DNA from: Pseudomonas fulva
GTDB taxonomy: Bacteria > Pseudomonadota > Gammaproteobacteria > Pseudomonadales > Pseudomonadaceae
Length of the DNA stretch: 64,000 nucleotides
NCBI RefSeq assembly: GCF_023517795.1
Contig: NZ_CP082928.1
Location: 4,030,001 to 4,094,000 of the forward strand
Reading direction: 5' to 3'
In this document: one piece after another, positions 1 through 13,194 of the stretch
Layout of the letters: each line of letters starts with the position of its first letter
Numbering within the stretch: the first letter of the stretch is position 1
Made by a program: the position numbers and the translations under genes
The notes under the pieces: generated by a model
Databases searched by the model: none
What the model was told of the DNA's origin: nothing
What the model saw: the letters and a program-made list of their open reading frames with translations, nothing else

Positions 1-771
1 ATCAACGGCGTGTCGTTGCCGACCCTGGAACTGCCGGCTGGGCAAGTGGTACGCCTGCGCCTGATCAACGTCGACAGCACCATCACCTACCGGCTCAACC
101 TGCCCAAGGGCGATGCGCGAATCTACGCCCTGGACGGCAACCCGATCGAGCCGCGCCCGCTGGGCAAGGAATACTGGCTGGGCCCGGGCATGCGTATCGA
201 CCTGGCGCTCAAGGTGCCGGCGGTTGGCAGCGAAGCGCTGTCGCTGCGCAACGGGCCGCTGCGCCTGGCCACCATCAAGCCTGTCGCCAGCAGAGAACCT
301 TCCGCCGAGTGGCCGCCGGCGCTGCCGCCCAACCCGGTGGCCGAGCCGGACCTCGCGCAGGCCGAAACCCTGCGCTTCAACTTCGAATGGGCGGCCTCCC
401 TGGCATCGCCTGCCGATGAAGCTGCCGGCCGCTACAAGTACTGGCAGATCAACGGCCAGGCCTGGGACATCAACGACAAGACCTGCGCCGACCGGCCCAT
501 CGCCAAGCTGAAAAAGGACGGCCACTACATCTTCGTGCTGCGCAACATGGCCCAGTACCAGCACCCGATCCACCTGCATGGGTTGATCTTCAAGGTGCTG
601 GATTCCAACCGCCGCAAGATCGAGCCGTACTACACCGACACCTTCCTGCTCGGCAAGAACGAGACCGCGCGCATCGCCTTCGTGGCCGATAACCCAGGGG
701 TGTGGATGTTCCATTGCCATGTCATCGACCATATGGAAACCGGCCTGATGGCCGCCATCGAGATCGCCTGA
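1..771 (+). CDS. Multicopper oxidase, CumA-like (5' end outside window)
   Basis: The reading frame is open from base 1, so this is the last 257 codons of a longer gene. The C-terminal cupredoxin domain carries the copper motifs HPIHLHG and HCHVIDHMETG, the latter with the type 1 His and Met ligands, so the catalytic domain looks intact. The family oxidises substrates such as Mn(II), Cu(I) or phenolics with oxygen. A multicopper oxidase just before tadA is the usual Pseudomonas arrangement (the CumA-type gene), which supports the name, but the substrate cannot be read from this fragment. It ends 15 bp before tadA, so the two may be cotranscribed. Confidence 0.85.
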   Translation: MNGVSLPTLELPAGQVVRLRLINVDSTITYRLNLPKGDARIYALDGNPIEPRPLGKEYWLGPGMRIDLALKVPAVGSEALSLRNGPLRLATIKPVASREPSAEWPPALPPNPVAEPDLAQAETLRFNFEWAASLASPADEAAGRYKYWQINGQAWDINDKTCADRPIAKLKKDGHYIFVLRNMAQYQHPIHLHGLIFKVLDSNRRKIEPYYTDTFLLGKNETARIAFVADNPGVWMFHCHVIDHMETGLMAAIEIA

Positions 772-786
772 TTTGAGAGCCCGGAT

Positions 787-1263
787 TTGAAAGCCCCCTT
801 GATCATCGACCGCAGCCAGGACCAGCGCTTTATGCGCGAGGCGCTGGCGCTGGCTGCCGAGGGCGCTGCCCGTGGCGAAGTGCCGGTCGGCGCCGTGCTG
901 GTGCAGGGCGGCGAGGTGATCGGCCGCGGCTTCAACTGCCCGATCTCCACCTCGGACCCCAGCGCCCACGCCGAAATGGTCGCCATCCGCGCTGCTGCCC
1001 AGGCCGTCGCCAACTACCGCCTGCCGGGCAGCACCCTGTACGTGACCCTGGAACCCTGCGCCATGTGCGCGGGGCTTATCGTCCACTCGCGTGTACAGCG
1101 CGTGGTATTCGGCGCCAGCGAACCCCGCGCGGGCATGGCGGTAAGCCGCGGCCAGTTCTTCGACCAGAGCTTTCTCAATCACCGCGTGCTGGTGGAGGGC
1201 GGAGTTCTTACAGAGGAGTGCGGTGAGGTGTTGAAGGCGTTTTTCAAGGCGCGGCGGGGTTAG
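787..1263 (+). CDS. tadA: tRNA-specific adenosine-34 deaminase
   Basis: This enzyme converts adenosine to inosine at the wobble position of tRNA-Arg(ACG). The 158-residue protein has the zinc-dependent deaminase signature: His61-Ala-Glu63 (zinc ligand and proton shuttle) and Pro90-Cys91-x2-Cys94 (zinc ligands). Length fits the family. The start is a TTG 15 bp after the oxidase stop; a later in-frame ATG (residue 16) would cut into the first helix. It acts in the cytoplasm as a homodimer and is normally essential. Confidence 0.95.
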   Translation: MKAPLIIDRSQDQRFMREALALAAEGAARGEVPVGAVLVQGGEVIGRGFNCPISTSDPSAHAEMVAIRAAAQAVANYRLPGSTLYVTLEPCAMCAGLIVHSRVQRVVFGASEPRAGMAVSRGQFFDQSFLNHRVLVEGGVLTEECGEVLKAFFKARRG

Positions 1264-1329
1264 TCGGGTTAAAGAACTAGGCCATAGGGCCAGGGATTCC
1301 CACAGGCCCGTGACAACACTCGAGGAGCA

Positions 1330-1809
1330 TTGAGATTGATCAAAGCAGGGATGTTTGCAGTAGCGGCACTGCTGGGCGTATCTGCCCAGGCGGCGGAGCG
1401 GCAGGTGTATCTGGTGGCCACGGCGCAGTTGGACGGTTCCAATCTGGCCCAGAGCATCTTTCTGCATGAGCCGCAGATCACCGAGTTGCAGGGCTGTCTG
1501 GATGCCGTGCGCAAGGGCCAGCGCGGGCGCGACTGGCTGCAGTATCACCACATCTTCCAGCGCGATAGATTCAAGGGCTTCACCGGCCATATGCGCTACC
1601 GCTGTGTCTACAGCGACCTGCAGATCAGCGCCTGGTACGACAAGGTGCGCTACAACCAGCCATACCTGATCAGCATCGACGACGACGCGGTACTGAGCAT
1701 CAGCCGCCCACCGAGCCTGGCGCAGTGCTCGACACGGTTGCGTGCCTTGCCAGCGAAGCAGCAGGCGCAGAGTTTTTGCGCCATGGGCAATCAGACCGTC
1801 ACGCGCTGA
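1330..1809 (+). CDS. Conserved exported protein of unknown function
   Basis: The 159-residue product begins with a signal peptide (basic MRLIK, hydrophobic core, Ala-x-Ala-type site near residue 22). The mature part is rich in aromatic residues and has several Cys residues that could form disulfides in the periplasm. I do not recognise a named domain. The start is TTG, preceded by GAGG at 1322-1325; a second TTG two codons on is also possible. It lies downstream of tadA on the same strand and faces the convergent lipocalin-like gene. Confidence 0.7.
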   Translation: MRLIKAGMFAVAALLGVSAQAAERQVYLVATAQLDGSNLAQSIFLHEPQITELQGCLDAVRKGQRGRDWLQYHHIFQRDRFKGFTGHMRYRCVYSDLQISAWYDKVRYNQPYLISIDDDAVLSISRPPSLAQCSTRLRALPAKQQAQSFCAMGNQTVTR

Positions 1810-1820
1810 GCCGTTCTCGC

Positions 1821-2324
1821 CTATCGAGCGCGCTCGAACACCAGGCTGACCTTGGCACCGCCAGGGCGCTGGAAGCTTTCGATCATGCGCTCGCCTTCTA
1901 CCTCCATGCGCAGTTCCCGGGTGGTGCGCACGTCGCCGGTCCAGTTCGGGAACGACGAGCCTTCCACGGTGTTGCCACTGAAGTTGCCTTGCTCATCGAC
2001 GGTATAACGCCCATACAGCGCCAGGCTGCCGGCCATCACCGCACGGTTTTCCGCGTCGGTGCCGCCGCCCCGCTGGTTGGACTGGAAGCGCGGAATGCGC
2101 GGATCGTGCAGAAATTCCACGAAGTGCAGATCCGGCGTGAACACCAGCCGGCCCCGCGGTTCGGGGCCGTAGGGATGGCTGATCACGCCGTCGCTTTCGA
2201 CCGTGGCGGCGATCAGGTTCCAGGTGCCGGCAACCTGGTTCGGTTTCGGCTCGGCGTGGCTGCCCATGGCAGCCAGCAGCAACGCCGCCGCAGCGGCCAG
2301 GCGGATCAAGGAATGCGGGTACAT
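1821..2324 (-). CDS. Exported lipocalin-like domain protein
   Basis: The 167-residue product has a signal peptide (hydrophobic run of Ala and Leu ending GSHAE near residue 25). The mature part begins with the GTWNL motif typical of the short lipocalin-like domain family and continues as beta-strand-rich sequence. Its stop-to-start distance to the upstream SDR gene is only 1 bp, so the two are probably one transcript. A ligand cannot be predicted. The assignment rests on the GTW motif, size and export signal. Confidence 0.75.
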   Translation of the reverse strand: MYPHSLIRLAAAAALLLAAMGSHAEPKPNQVAGTWNLIAATVESDGVISHPYGPEPRGRLVFTPDLHFVEFLHDPRIPRFQSNQRGGGTDAENRAVMAGSLALYGRYTVDEQGNFSGNTVEGSSFPNWTGDVRTTRELRMEVEGERMIESFQRPGGAKVSLVFERAR

Positions 2325-2325
2325 A

Positions 2326-3159
2326 TCAGGCCTCCCGACTGTCAGCCGAGAAGGCCATATCGCGTTGGGCTTCGAGGATCGCGAGGCGCTGGTTCAGGGC
2401 GCGGTGGATGTTCTTATAAGCGGTGCTGCCCAAGGGCAGGCGCAGGGGCGGGTTGGCCGCGTCGGCCGCCTGGATGATCGCCGCGACCGTATTGACGGCA
2501 TCGCCGCGGATCTCGAATTCGCCACTGGCGATCATCCCGTGAACCTGGCCGGCCGGTGTGTCGCGATAGGCACCCGAAGGCGCAGCCAGGTCGAGCGCCG
2601 CGGCGAAGTTGGTGCGAGTCGGGCCGGGCTCGGCGAGGATGAAGTCGATGCCGAAGGGCGCGACCTCCTGGGCCACGGCTTCGACGAACCCTTCGATCCC
2701 CCATTTGCTGGCGTGGTAGAGGCTGAAGCCGGGATAGGCGATCTGCCCACCCTCGGACGACACCTGCACGATGCGCCCGCCGCCCTGGGCGCGCAGATGG
2801 GCCAGGCTGCGGCGGATCAGCTGGATCGAGCCGCTCAGGTTGGTGGCCAGCAGCCGGTCGATCTGCTCGTCGCTTACCTGCTCGGCCGGGCCGAACAGGC
2901 CGTAGCCGGCGTTGCTGACGATCACGTCGATACGGCCGAAGCGCTGGAAAGCATGGTCGATCAGGTGGCCGATCTGCGCGGTATCGGTGAGGTCCAGCGC
3001 GAGCACCTGCAACTGCTCACCATAGGCGCTCGCCAGGTCCTGCAGAGCCTCCTGACGGCGGGCGGTGGCGATCACCCGATCGCCGCGTTCGAGCAGCTGG
3101 GTGGTCATGATCCTGCCGAGCCCGGACGAGGCGCCGGTGATAAGCCAGGTCTTGTTCAT
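2326..3159 (-). CDS. Short-chain dehydrogenase/reductase
   Basis: A classical SDR of 277 residues: the nucleotide-binding motif TGASSGLG lies near the N-terminus, NAG follows the fourth strand, and the catalytic YHASK is present. I place the start at the ATG ending at 3159 because an AAGGAG ribosome site (3166-3171, minus strand) sits 6 bp upstream; an upstream in-frame ATG adds six residues. The gene is divergent from a LysR regulator, which commonly controls such a neighbour. The substrate is unknown. Confidence 0.9.
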   Translation of the reverse strand: MNKTWLITGASSGLGRIMTTQLLERGDRVIATARRQEALQDLASAYGEQLQVLALDLTDTAQIGHLIDHAFQRFGRIDVIVSNAGYGLFGPAEQVSDEQIDRLLATNLSGSIQLIRRSLAHLRAQGGGRIVQVSSEGGQIAYPGFSLYHASKWGIEGFVEAVAQEVAPFGIDFILAEPGPTRTNFAAALDLAAPSGAYRDTPAGQVHGMIASGEFEIRGDAVNTVAAIIQAADAANPPLRLPLGSTAYKNIHRALNQRLAILEAQRDMAFSADSREA

Positions 3160-3259
3160 GCTGTGCTCCTTGATCATTGCGTGAAGCGTTCACTCTAGTC
3201 CGGTTATTTGTAGCGATAATCGGCTTTAATCCGCATGAGCTGGTGAATGGGAGCGAACA

Positions 3260-4150
3260 ATGAACAGGCCCACGCTGACCGATCTCACCGCCCTGATGGC
3301 GGTGGCGCAGCACCGCAGCTTCCGCAAGGCGGCCGATGAGCTGGGGATCTCGCGCTCGGCGCTCAGCCATGCCATCGCCGCGCTGGAGCGCCGGCTGGGC
3401 GTGCGGCTGCTGCATCGCACCACCCGCAGCGTGGCGCCGACCGAGGCCGGCGAGCACTTCCTGCAGCGCCTGGCGCCGGTGCTGCAGGAACTGGATCAGG
3501 CCATCGATGCGCTGACCGAGGAGGGCGGCCATCCCACCGGCACCTTGCGCATCAACGGTGGCGAGGAGGCGATGCGTGTGTTGCTCGAGCGCGTGGTGCC
3601 GGCTTTTCTGCAGCGCTACCCGCAGGTTTCCCTGGATCTGGTCAGCGACGGTCACTTGGTGGATGTGGTGCGCGAAGGCTTCGATGCCGGCATTCGGCTG
3701 GCCGAGGCGGTGCCCCAGGACATGATCGCGGTCGCCCTGAGCGAGGATTTCCGCTTTCTAGCCGTGGCGTCGCCCGAGTACCTGGCCAGTGCCGGGCGCC
3801 CCGTTACGCCGGAGGACCTGCGCGCCCATCGCTGCATCCGCCAGCGCCTGCCCAGCGGCAAGCTGTACCGTTGGGAGTTCGAGCAGCGCGGCCAGGAGGT
3901 CGTGGTCGATGTGCCGGGGGCGATGACCCTCAACCATACGCAGCTGATGATCGAGGCGGCCGTGGCCGGGATGGGCATCGCCTATGTACCGGATATGGCC
4001 GCGCAGCGCTGGCTGACGGACGGCAAACTGGTCGCCGTGCTGGAGGACTGGTCGCCGCCGGTGGGAGGGTTGCGGCTGTATTACCCCAGCCACCGGCATG
4101 TATCGGCGGCGCTGCGGGCGTTTATCGGGGTGATGAAAGACGTTCGATAG
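3260..4150 (+). CDS. LysR-family transcriptional regulator
   Basis: The 296-residue protein has an N-terminal winged helix-turn-helix (residues about 5-64, with [18 protein letters not shown]) followed by the periplasmic-binding-protein-like effector domain. It is transcribed away from the SDR/lipocalin pair with a 100-bp gap, the classic LysR layout, so it probably regulates that pair. The subgroup looks like the CrgA/AaeR-type regulators. The inducer is unknown. Confidence 0.92.
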   Translation: MNRPTLTDLTALMAVAQHRSFRKAADELGISRSALSHAIAALERRLGVRLLHRTTRSVAPTEAGEHFLQRLAPVLQELDQAIDALTEEGGHPTGTLRINGGEEAMRVLLERVVPAFLQRYPQVSLDLVSDGHLVDVVREGFDAGIRLAEAVPQDMIAVALSEDFRFLAVASPEYLASAGRPVTPEDLRAHRCIRQRLPSGKLYRWEFEQRGQEVVVDVPGAMTLNHTQLMIEAAVAGMGIAYVPDMAAQRWLTDGKLVAVLEDWSPPVGGLRLYYPSHRHVSAALRAFIGVMKDVR

Positions 4151-4179
4151 CTATGCGGAAACGGCGCCGCTGGGAGGGC

Positions 4180-9831
<5,652 letters not shown>

Positions 9832-9936
9832 CTAATTGCTGGCGGCCAGGCCGATGACCGCCTCTCGGCGCCTGTGAACGTCGCCTGAGCAGGCCAGTCC
9901 GAATCTTCAGCAGTGTTGGCTGTATCACGAATCATG

Positions 9937-10010
9937 CTAGGGCGTGTTCACACTGCCGCGCAACCCGAAGGGCTCCGGCGCGGTCGTGCGGAAGTGTGAA
10001 CACGCCCTAG
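9937..10010. repeat. 74-bp palindromic element with CTAG ends (possible MITE)
   Basis: The 18-base arm CTAGGGCGTGTTCACACT (9937-9954) is matched by a perfect inverted copy at 9993-10010. The 38-bp centre is GC-rich and also partly self-complementary (CCGCGC/GCGCGG). If CTAG is the duplicated target, the element is a 66-bp MITE of the type mobilised by IS5-family transposases. It lies in the 347-bp purL to NIF3-like gap, where apart from it and the purL terminator I see nothing. It could instead be a simple transcript hairpin. Confidence 0.65.
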
Positions 10011-10076
10011 GCAATGTGCCATTATGCTGTGGCATGATTAGCACATTGTTTTCAGCGACTTGCAGTGGAGTAGTTG

Positions 10077-10394
10077 ATGTACAAGCTGTGTTTCTACGTT
10101 CCAGAGAGTCACCTGGAAAGCGTGAAAGCCGCCGTTTTCGCGGAGGGCGCCGGGCGCGCCGCGGGTTACGAACACTGCTGCTGGCAAACCCAGGGGCGCG
10201 GCCAATTCCGCCCGCTGCAAGGCAGTACGCCGTTCATCGGCAAAAGCGGTGAGCTGGCAACCGTCGCCGAGTGGAAGGTCGAGCTGGTGGTCGGTGACGA
10301 GCTGATCCACAACGCCGTCAAAGCCCTGAAAAAAGCCCATCCCTACGAAGTGCCCGCCTTCGAAGTGTGGCGCCTGTCCGACCTGCAGTTCTGA
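10077..10394 (+). CDS. NIF3/YqfO-like small protein
   Basis: The 105-residue protein begins MYKLCFYVPESH, contains a GYEHC segment and ends with KKAHPYEVPAFEVW. These are features of the PII/CutA-like insert domain found in NIF3/YqfO proteins and as stand-alone proteins in Pseudomonas. GGAG at 10067-10070 sits 6 bp before the chosen ATG; an in-frame TTG lies one codon earlier. The molecular role is not established, though metal or ligand binding by this fold is plausible. Confidence 0.75.
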   Translation: MYKLCFYVPESHLESVKAAVFAEGAGRAAGYEHCCWQTQGRGQFRPLQGSTPFIGKSGELATVAEWKVELVVGDELIHNAVKALKKAHPYEVPAFEVWRLSDLQF

Positions 10395-10398
10395 CCCG

Positions 10399-10421
10399 GC
10401 CTGCTGGCTGCCAGCAGGCCA
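10399..10421. terminator. Hairpin between the NIF3-like gene and tatC
   Basis: A perfect 11-bp GC-rich stem (GGCCTGCTGGC with its complement) begins a few bases after the NIF3-like stop. There is no T-run, so it may be a transcript-end hairpin for the convergent genes rather than a complete intrinsic terminator. Confidence 0.5.
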
Positions 10422-10464
10422 TCGATAGCCGCATCCCGCCATTCATCCGCGCTTGGGGCCTGCC

Positions 10465-11214
10465 TCACTCGGTGACGGCCAGTTCCTGCTCGCCTTGCTG
10501 CTGGGGGCGGCGCTGGATGCTGCCGCAGGCCAGCAGGCCGACTTCGAACAGCAGCCACATCGGCACCGCCAGCATGGTTTGCGAGAACACGTCCGGCGGA
10601 GTCAGCAGCATGCCGACCACGAAGCAGCCGACGATCACGTAGGGTCGGCTGCGCCGCAGCGTGTCGACATCGGTCAGCCCGGCCCAGACGATGATGAAGG
10701 TGGCCACCGGAATCTCAAAGGCCAGCCCGAATGCCAGGAACAGGGCGAGGATGAAGTCCAGGTACAGGGCGATATCGGTCATCATCTCCACGCCATCGGG
10801 GGTGACGCTGGCGAAGAAGCCGAACATCATCGGGAACACCGCGAAGAACGCGAAGGCCATGCCGGCATAGAACAGCAGGATGCTCGATATCAGCAGGGGC
10901 ACGGCGATGCGCCGCTCGCGGCGATACAGCCCCGGTGCCACGAAGCCCCAGGCCTGATGCAGCAGCACCGGCATGCAAAGGAACACGGCGACCATCAGGG
11001 TCAGTTTGAAGGGCGCCAGGAACGGCGAGGTCACGCTGGTGGCGATCATGCTCGCGCCTTCGGGCAGGTAGCGGCGCAGTGGCTCGGAGATCAGCGTGTA
11101 AAGGGTCTGCGCGAAGGGGAACAGGCCCAGGAACGCCAGCACGATCGCGAGCAGGCAGCGCAGCAGTCGCTTGCGCAATTCACCCAGGTGGGCGGTCAAC
11201 GGCATGCTGCTCAT
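10465..11214 (-). CDS. tatC: Twin-arginine translocase subunit TatC
   Basis: TatC is the polytopic receptor for folded Tat substrates. The 249 residues contain the N-terminal motif HLGELRKRLL and six hydrophobic segments, as in the family. It is last in tatABC, and its ATG overlaps the tatB stop by ATGA. The operon sits next to a type II secretion locus whose two flanking cargo genes have Tat signals, so this Tat set may be dedicated to, or co-regulated with, that pathway. Confidence 0.96.
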   Translation of the reverse strand: MSSMPLTAHLGELRKRLLRCLLAIVLAFLGLFPFAQTLYTLISEPLRRYLPEGASMIATSVTSPFLAPFKLTLMVAVFLCMPVLLHQAWGFVAPGLYRRERRIAVPLLISSILLFYAGMAFAFFAVFPMMFGFFASVTPDGVEMMTDIALYLDFILALFLAFGLAFEIPVATFIIVWAGLTDVDTLRRSRPYVIVGCFVVGMLLTPPDVFSQTMLAVPMWLLFEVGLLACGSIQRRPQQQGEQELAVTE

Positions 11215-11501
11215 GGTGTGCCCTCCGGTTTGCCGGTTGCCTGCTGCGGCTCAGCTTGGAGATTGATGCCACGCCGCAGTTCCTGCTCCAGTTGCCGTAA
11301 CGGCGCTGCGTCCAGCTCCTTGCTCACGGCCTGGGCATCCAGCTCGCGTTCCACCTGGTCGCGCAGCATGGCCATTGCCCGTTTAGCCTGGCCAAGGCCG
11401 CGGCCCAGGGTGCGGGCCGCCACCGGCAGGCGTTCGGGGCCGAGTACCAGCAACGCCACCACGCTCACCAGCAGCAGTTCGGTGAAGCCTATTTCGAACA
11501 T
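11211..11501 (-). CDS. tatB: Sec-independent translocase protein TatB
   Basis: The 96-residue protein has the TatB N-terminus MFEIGFTELLLV, one membrane helix, the LGPERLP hinge and a charged amphipathic helix with a variable tail. TatB forms the substrate-binding complex with TatC. The Glu at residue 8 in the membrane segment distinguishes it from TatA. Both junctions are four-base ATGA overlaps, consistent with translational coupling. Confidence 0.95.
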   Translation of the reverse strand: MFEIGFTELLLVSVVALLVLGPERLPVAARTLGRGLGQAKRAMAMLRDQVERELDAQAVSKELDAAPLRQLEQELRRGINLQAEPQQATGKPEGTP

Positions 11502-11734
11502 CAGGCCGGCCGGTCCGTGTGGGCCTGGGCTGGCTGAGCGCTTTCGGCCACTGGTGCCTGCTGCTGCACCTGGGCTGGTGCCTCGTCCGCTTCGCTGTTG
11601 CCGGCCATGGATTTGCGGAAACCCTGGATGGTTTCACCCAGATCGCCACCCAGCGTCTTGAGGCGTTTGCTGCCGAATAGCAGGAACACGATCAACAGCA
11701 CGATGACCAGTTGCCAGATACCGATACCACCCAT
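11501..11734 (-). CDS. tatA: Sec-independent translocase protein TatA
   Basis: TatA polymerises to form the Tat pore. The 77 residues start MGGIGIWQLVIV, giving one membrane helix, then the FGSKRLKTLGGDLG hinge and amphipathic helix, and end in an acidic, Gln/Ala-rich tail. I chose the ATG at 11734 because it fits the family N-terminus; the frame is open further upstream. It is first in the operon, about 50 bp from a Pho-box-like array. Confidence 0.95.
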   Translation of the reverse strand: MGGIGIWQLVIVLLIVFLLFGSKRLKTLGGDLGETIQGFRKSMAGNSEADEAPAQVQQQAPVAESAQPAQAHTDRPA

Positions 11735-11784
11735 GAAAAACGCTCCAACGCCATGAAATTGAAGGGCTAATCTGCCTGGGCTTT

Positions 11785-11813
11785 GTGACGCTACGGTGAC
11801 GCGGTGATGACGA
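11785..11813 (-). promoter_or_regulatory. Pho-box-like array upstream of tatABC
   Basis: Read on the minus strand, three heptamers TCGTCAT, GCGTCAC and GCGTCAC are separated by exactly 4 bp each, giving the 11-bp period of PhoB sites (consensus CTGTCAT). All share CGTCAY. The array points toward tatA, with an AGATTA-like -10 at a suitable distance. It lies between the divergent tatA and gspK and could serve both. This is inference from pattern only. Confidence 0.55.
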
Positions 11814-11885
11814 AAAGAGGCGCTTGCCACTTCCCTGCAACATTCAGCCTGTTGACTGTCGGCTCCGTGTTTCGAGGGGTGAGCG

Positions 11886-12857
11886 ATGGGGTGCAGGCAG
11901 CAACGCGGCGCAGCGTTATTGATGGTGCTGGTGGCCCTGGCCATGCTCGCCGGCGGATTGGCGTGGATGGTGCAGCAGGGGCGCCAGCAGGTCGATGCGG
12001 TGCGCCTGCAGCAGCAGCGTATCCAGGCGCGGGCCCTGGAGGTCGCCGGCCTGGCGTTCGCCGAGCAGGCGCTGCGCGATCCTGCCTGGCGGCAGAGCCC
12101 GCTGTTCTGGCAAGCCCTGCGTGGCCAGCCGTTGCGCTACGACTTCGCCGGCGGCGCGGCGACCCTGCGCATCCGTGATCTGCACAGCTGCTTCAACGTC
12201 AATGCGCTGGCCGGCCAGGAAGCCGAACGGGCCGAGCGTCAGCTGCAGTACCTGCTCGGCGACGACCTGGCCGCCGAGCAACTGGTGCATGCCCTGGCCG
12301 ACTGGATCGACAGCGACGGCCAAAGCCGCCTGCACGGCGCCGAAAGCGATCAGTACCTGCGCCAGACGCCACCTCGGCTGGCGGCCAACCAACCAATGGT
12401 GGATATGAGCGAGCTGAACCTGCTGCTCACCCCGCAGCGTGGCCGGCAGCTGCGTTATCCGCAGCTCTGTGCGCTGCCGCAGACCTCGGGCTGGCGACTG
12501 AATGCCAATGCCCTGAGCCTGGAGCATCTGCCCCTGCTCGAGGCGCTCTACGAGGGCGAGTTCGCGCGCTCCTTGCTGGCCCGCATCATCACCGGCCGAC
12601 CGGCCAACGGCTACCGCGATGTGGCGGCCTTGCGCGAGGCCCTGGGCGCGCTGGACGACCCGACGTTCGAGCGGTTGAGCGAAGGGCTGCTGCTCAACAG
12701 CGGTGACTTCCTGCTGCAGCTCGAGTTCGAGCAGGATGGCCGGCGGATCAGCAGCCAGTTCCAGGTGCAGGCCCAGGGGGTGGTGCGCTGGCACGCCCAG
12801 GTGCCCGCACAACGGGTGCAGGTGATCAGCCGGGAACCCTTGCCGTTCGCCTTGTAG
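11886..12857 (+). CDS. gspK: Type II secretion minor pseudopilin GspK (XcpX-like)
   Basis: GspK caps the pseudopilus tip with GspI and GspJ. The 323 residues begin with a short leader ending RG, then AALLMVLVALAML, the pseudopilin helix without Glu at +5, which is typical of GspK alone. The large globular domain follows. Unusually the gene is separated from gspJ-L: it stands alone next to tatABC with phoX inverted between it and gspC. It may share the Pho-box-like site at 11785-11813. Confidence 0.93.
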   Translation: MGCRQQRGAALLMVLVALAMLAGGLAWMVQQGRQQVDAVRLQQQRIQARALEVAGLAFAEQALRDPAWRQSPLFWQALRGQPLRYDFAGGAATLRIRDLHSCFNVNALAGQEAERAERQLQYLLGDDLAAEQLVHALADWIDSDGQSRLHGAESDQYLRQTPPRLAANQPMVDMSELNLLLTPQRGRQLRYPQLCALPQTSGWRLNANALSLEHLPLLEALYEGEFARSLLARIITGRPANGYRDVAALREALGALDDPTFERLSEGLLLNSGDFLLQLEFEQDGRRISSQFQVQAQGVVRWHAQVPAQRVQVISREPLPFAL

Positions 12858-12965
12858 CCAGAGGTTGATGGCAAGCGGTACCTGAGACCCGTTCACGCTC
12901 TCTGGATGTCTGGGCATTTGTATTCTGTGGATCGACTGCAACAAGGCAGAAGCGGCCGCTCCCAG

Positions 12966-13043
12966 CGTAGGGTGGACAACGCTCTTTTTGTCCACCATTG
13001 CGATCGCAGAGCGGTGGACGGGTAAAGCGTCGTCCACCCTACG
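12966..13043. repeat. Palindromic GTAGGGTGGAC repeat, copy A
   Basis: The 78-bp element starts CGTAGGGTGGACAACGC and ends with the inverted GTCCACCCTACG, with inner GTCCACC and GGTGGAC arms. Related copies occur at 22645-22762 and 29972-30005. It lies in the 337-bp gap between the convergent gspK and phoX genes, which otherwise holds only the hairpin at 13161-13185. Such REP-like dispersed palindromes are common between Pseudomonas genes. Confidence 0.85.
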
Positions 13044-13160
13044 AAAGGCCACTTGCGCCACGGTGCAGCCATTACCGGTGCAATTACGGTGAATGATGGT
13101 GAACAGGTTTTGATAAGAGAGCGCCTGGACGTCGCGGCTGCGCCATCCAGGCGAAGGGAG

Positions 13161-13185
13161 GCGGCACGAGATGATCCCGTGCCGC
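13161..13185. terminator. Hairpin downstream of phoX
   Basis: GCGGCACG pairs with CGTGCCGC around a 9-base loop, 9 bp beyond the phoX stop. There is no T-run, so this is a probable transcript-end structure and not a proven intrinsic terminator. Confidence 0.5.
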
Positions 13186-13194
13186 GCAGGCCGG

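Noticed and set aside
10453..11661. 402-codon plus-strand frame across tatB and tatC
   Set aside because: Antisense to clear tat genes with ATGA overlaps; composition is typical of a shadow frame.
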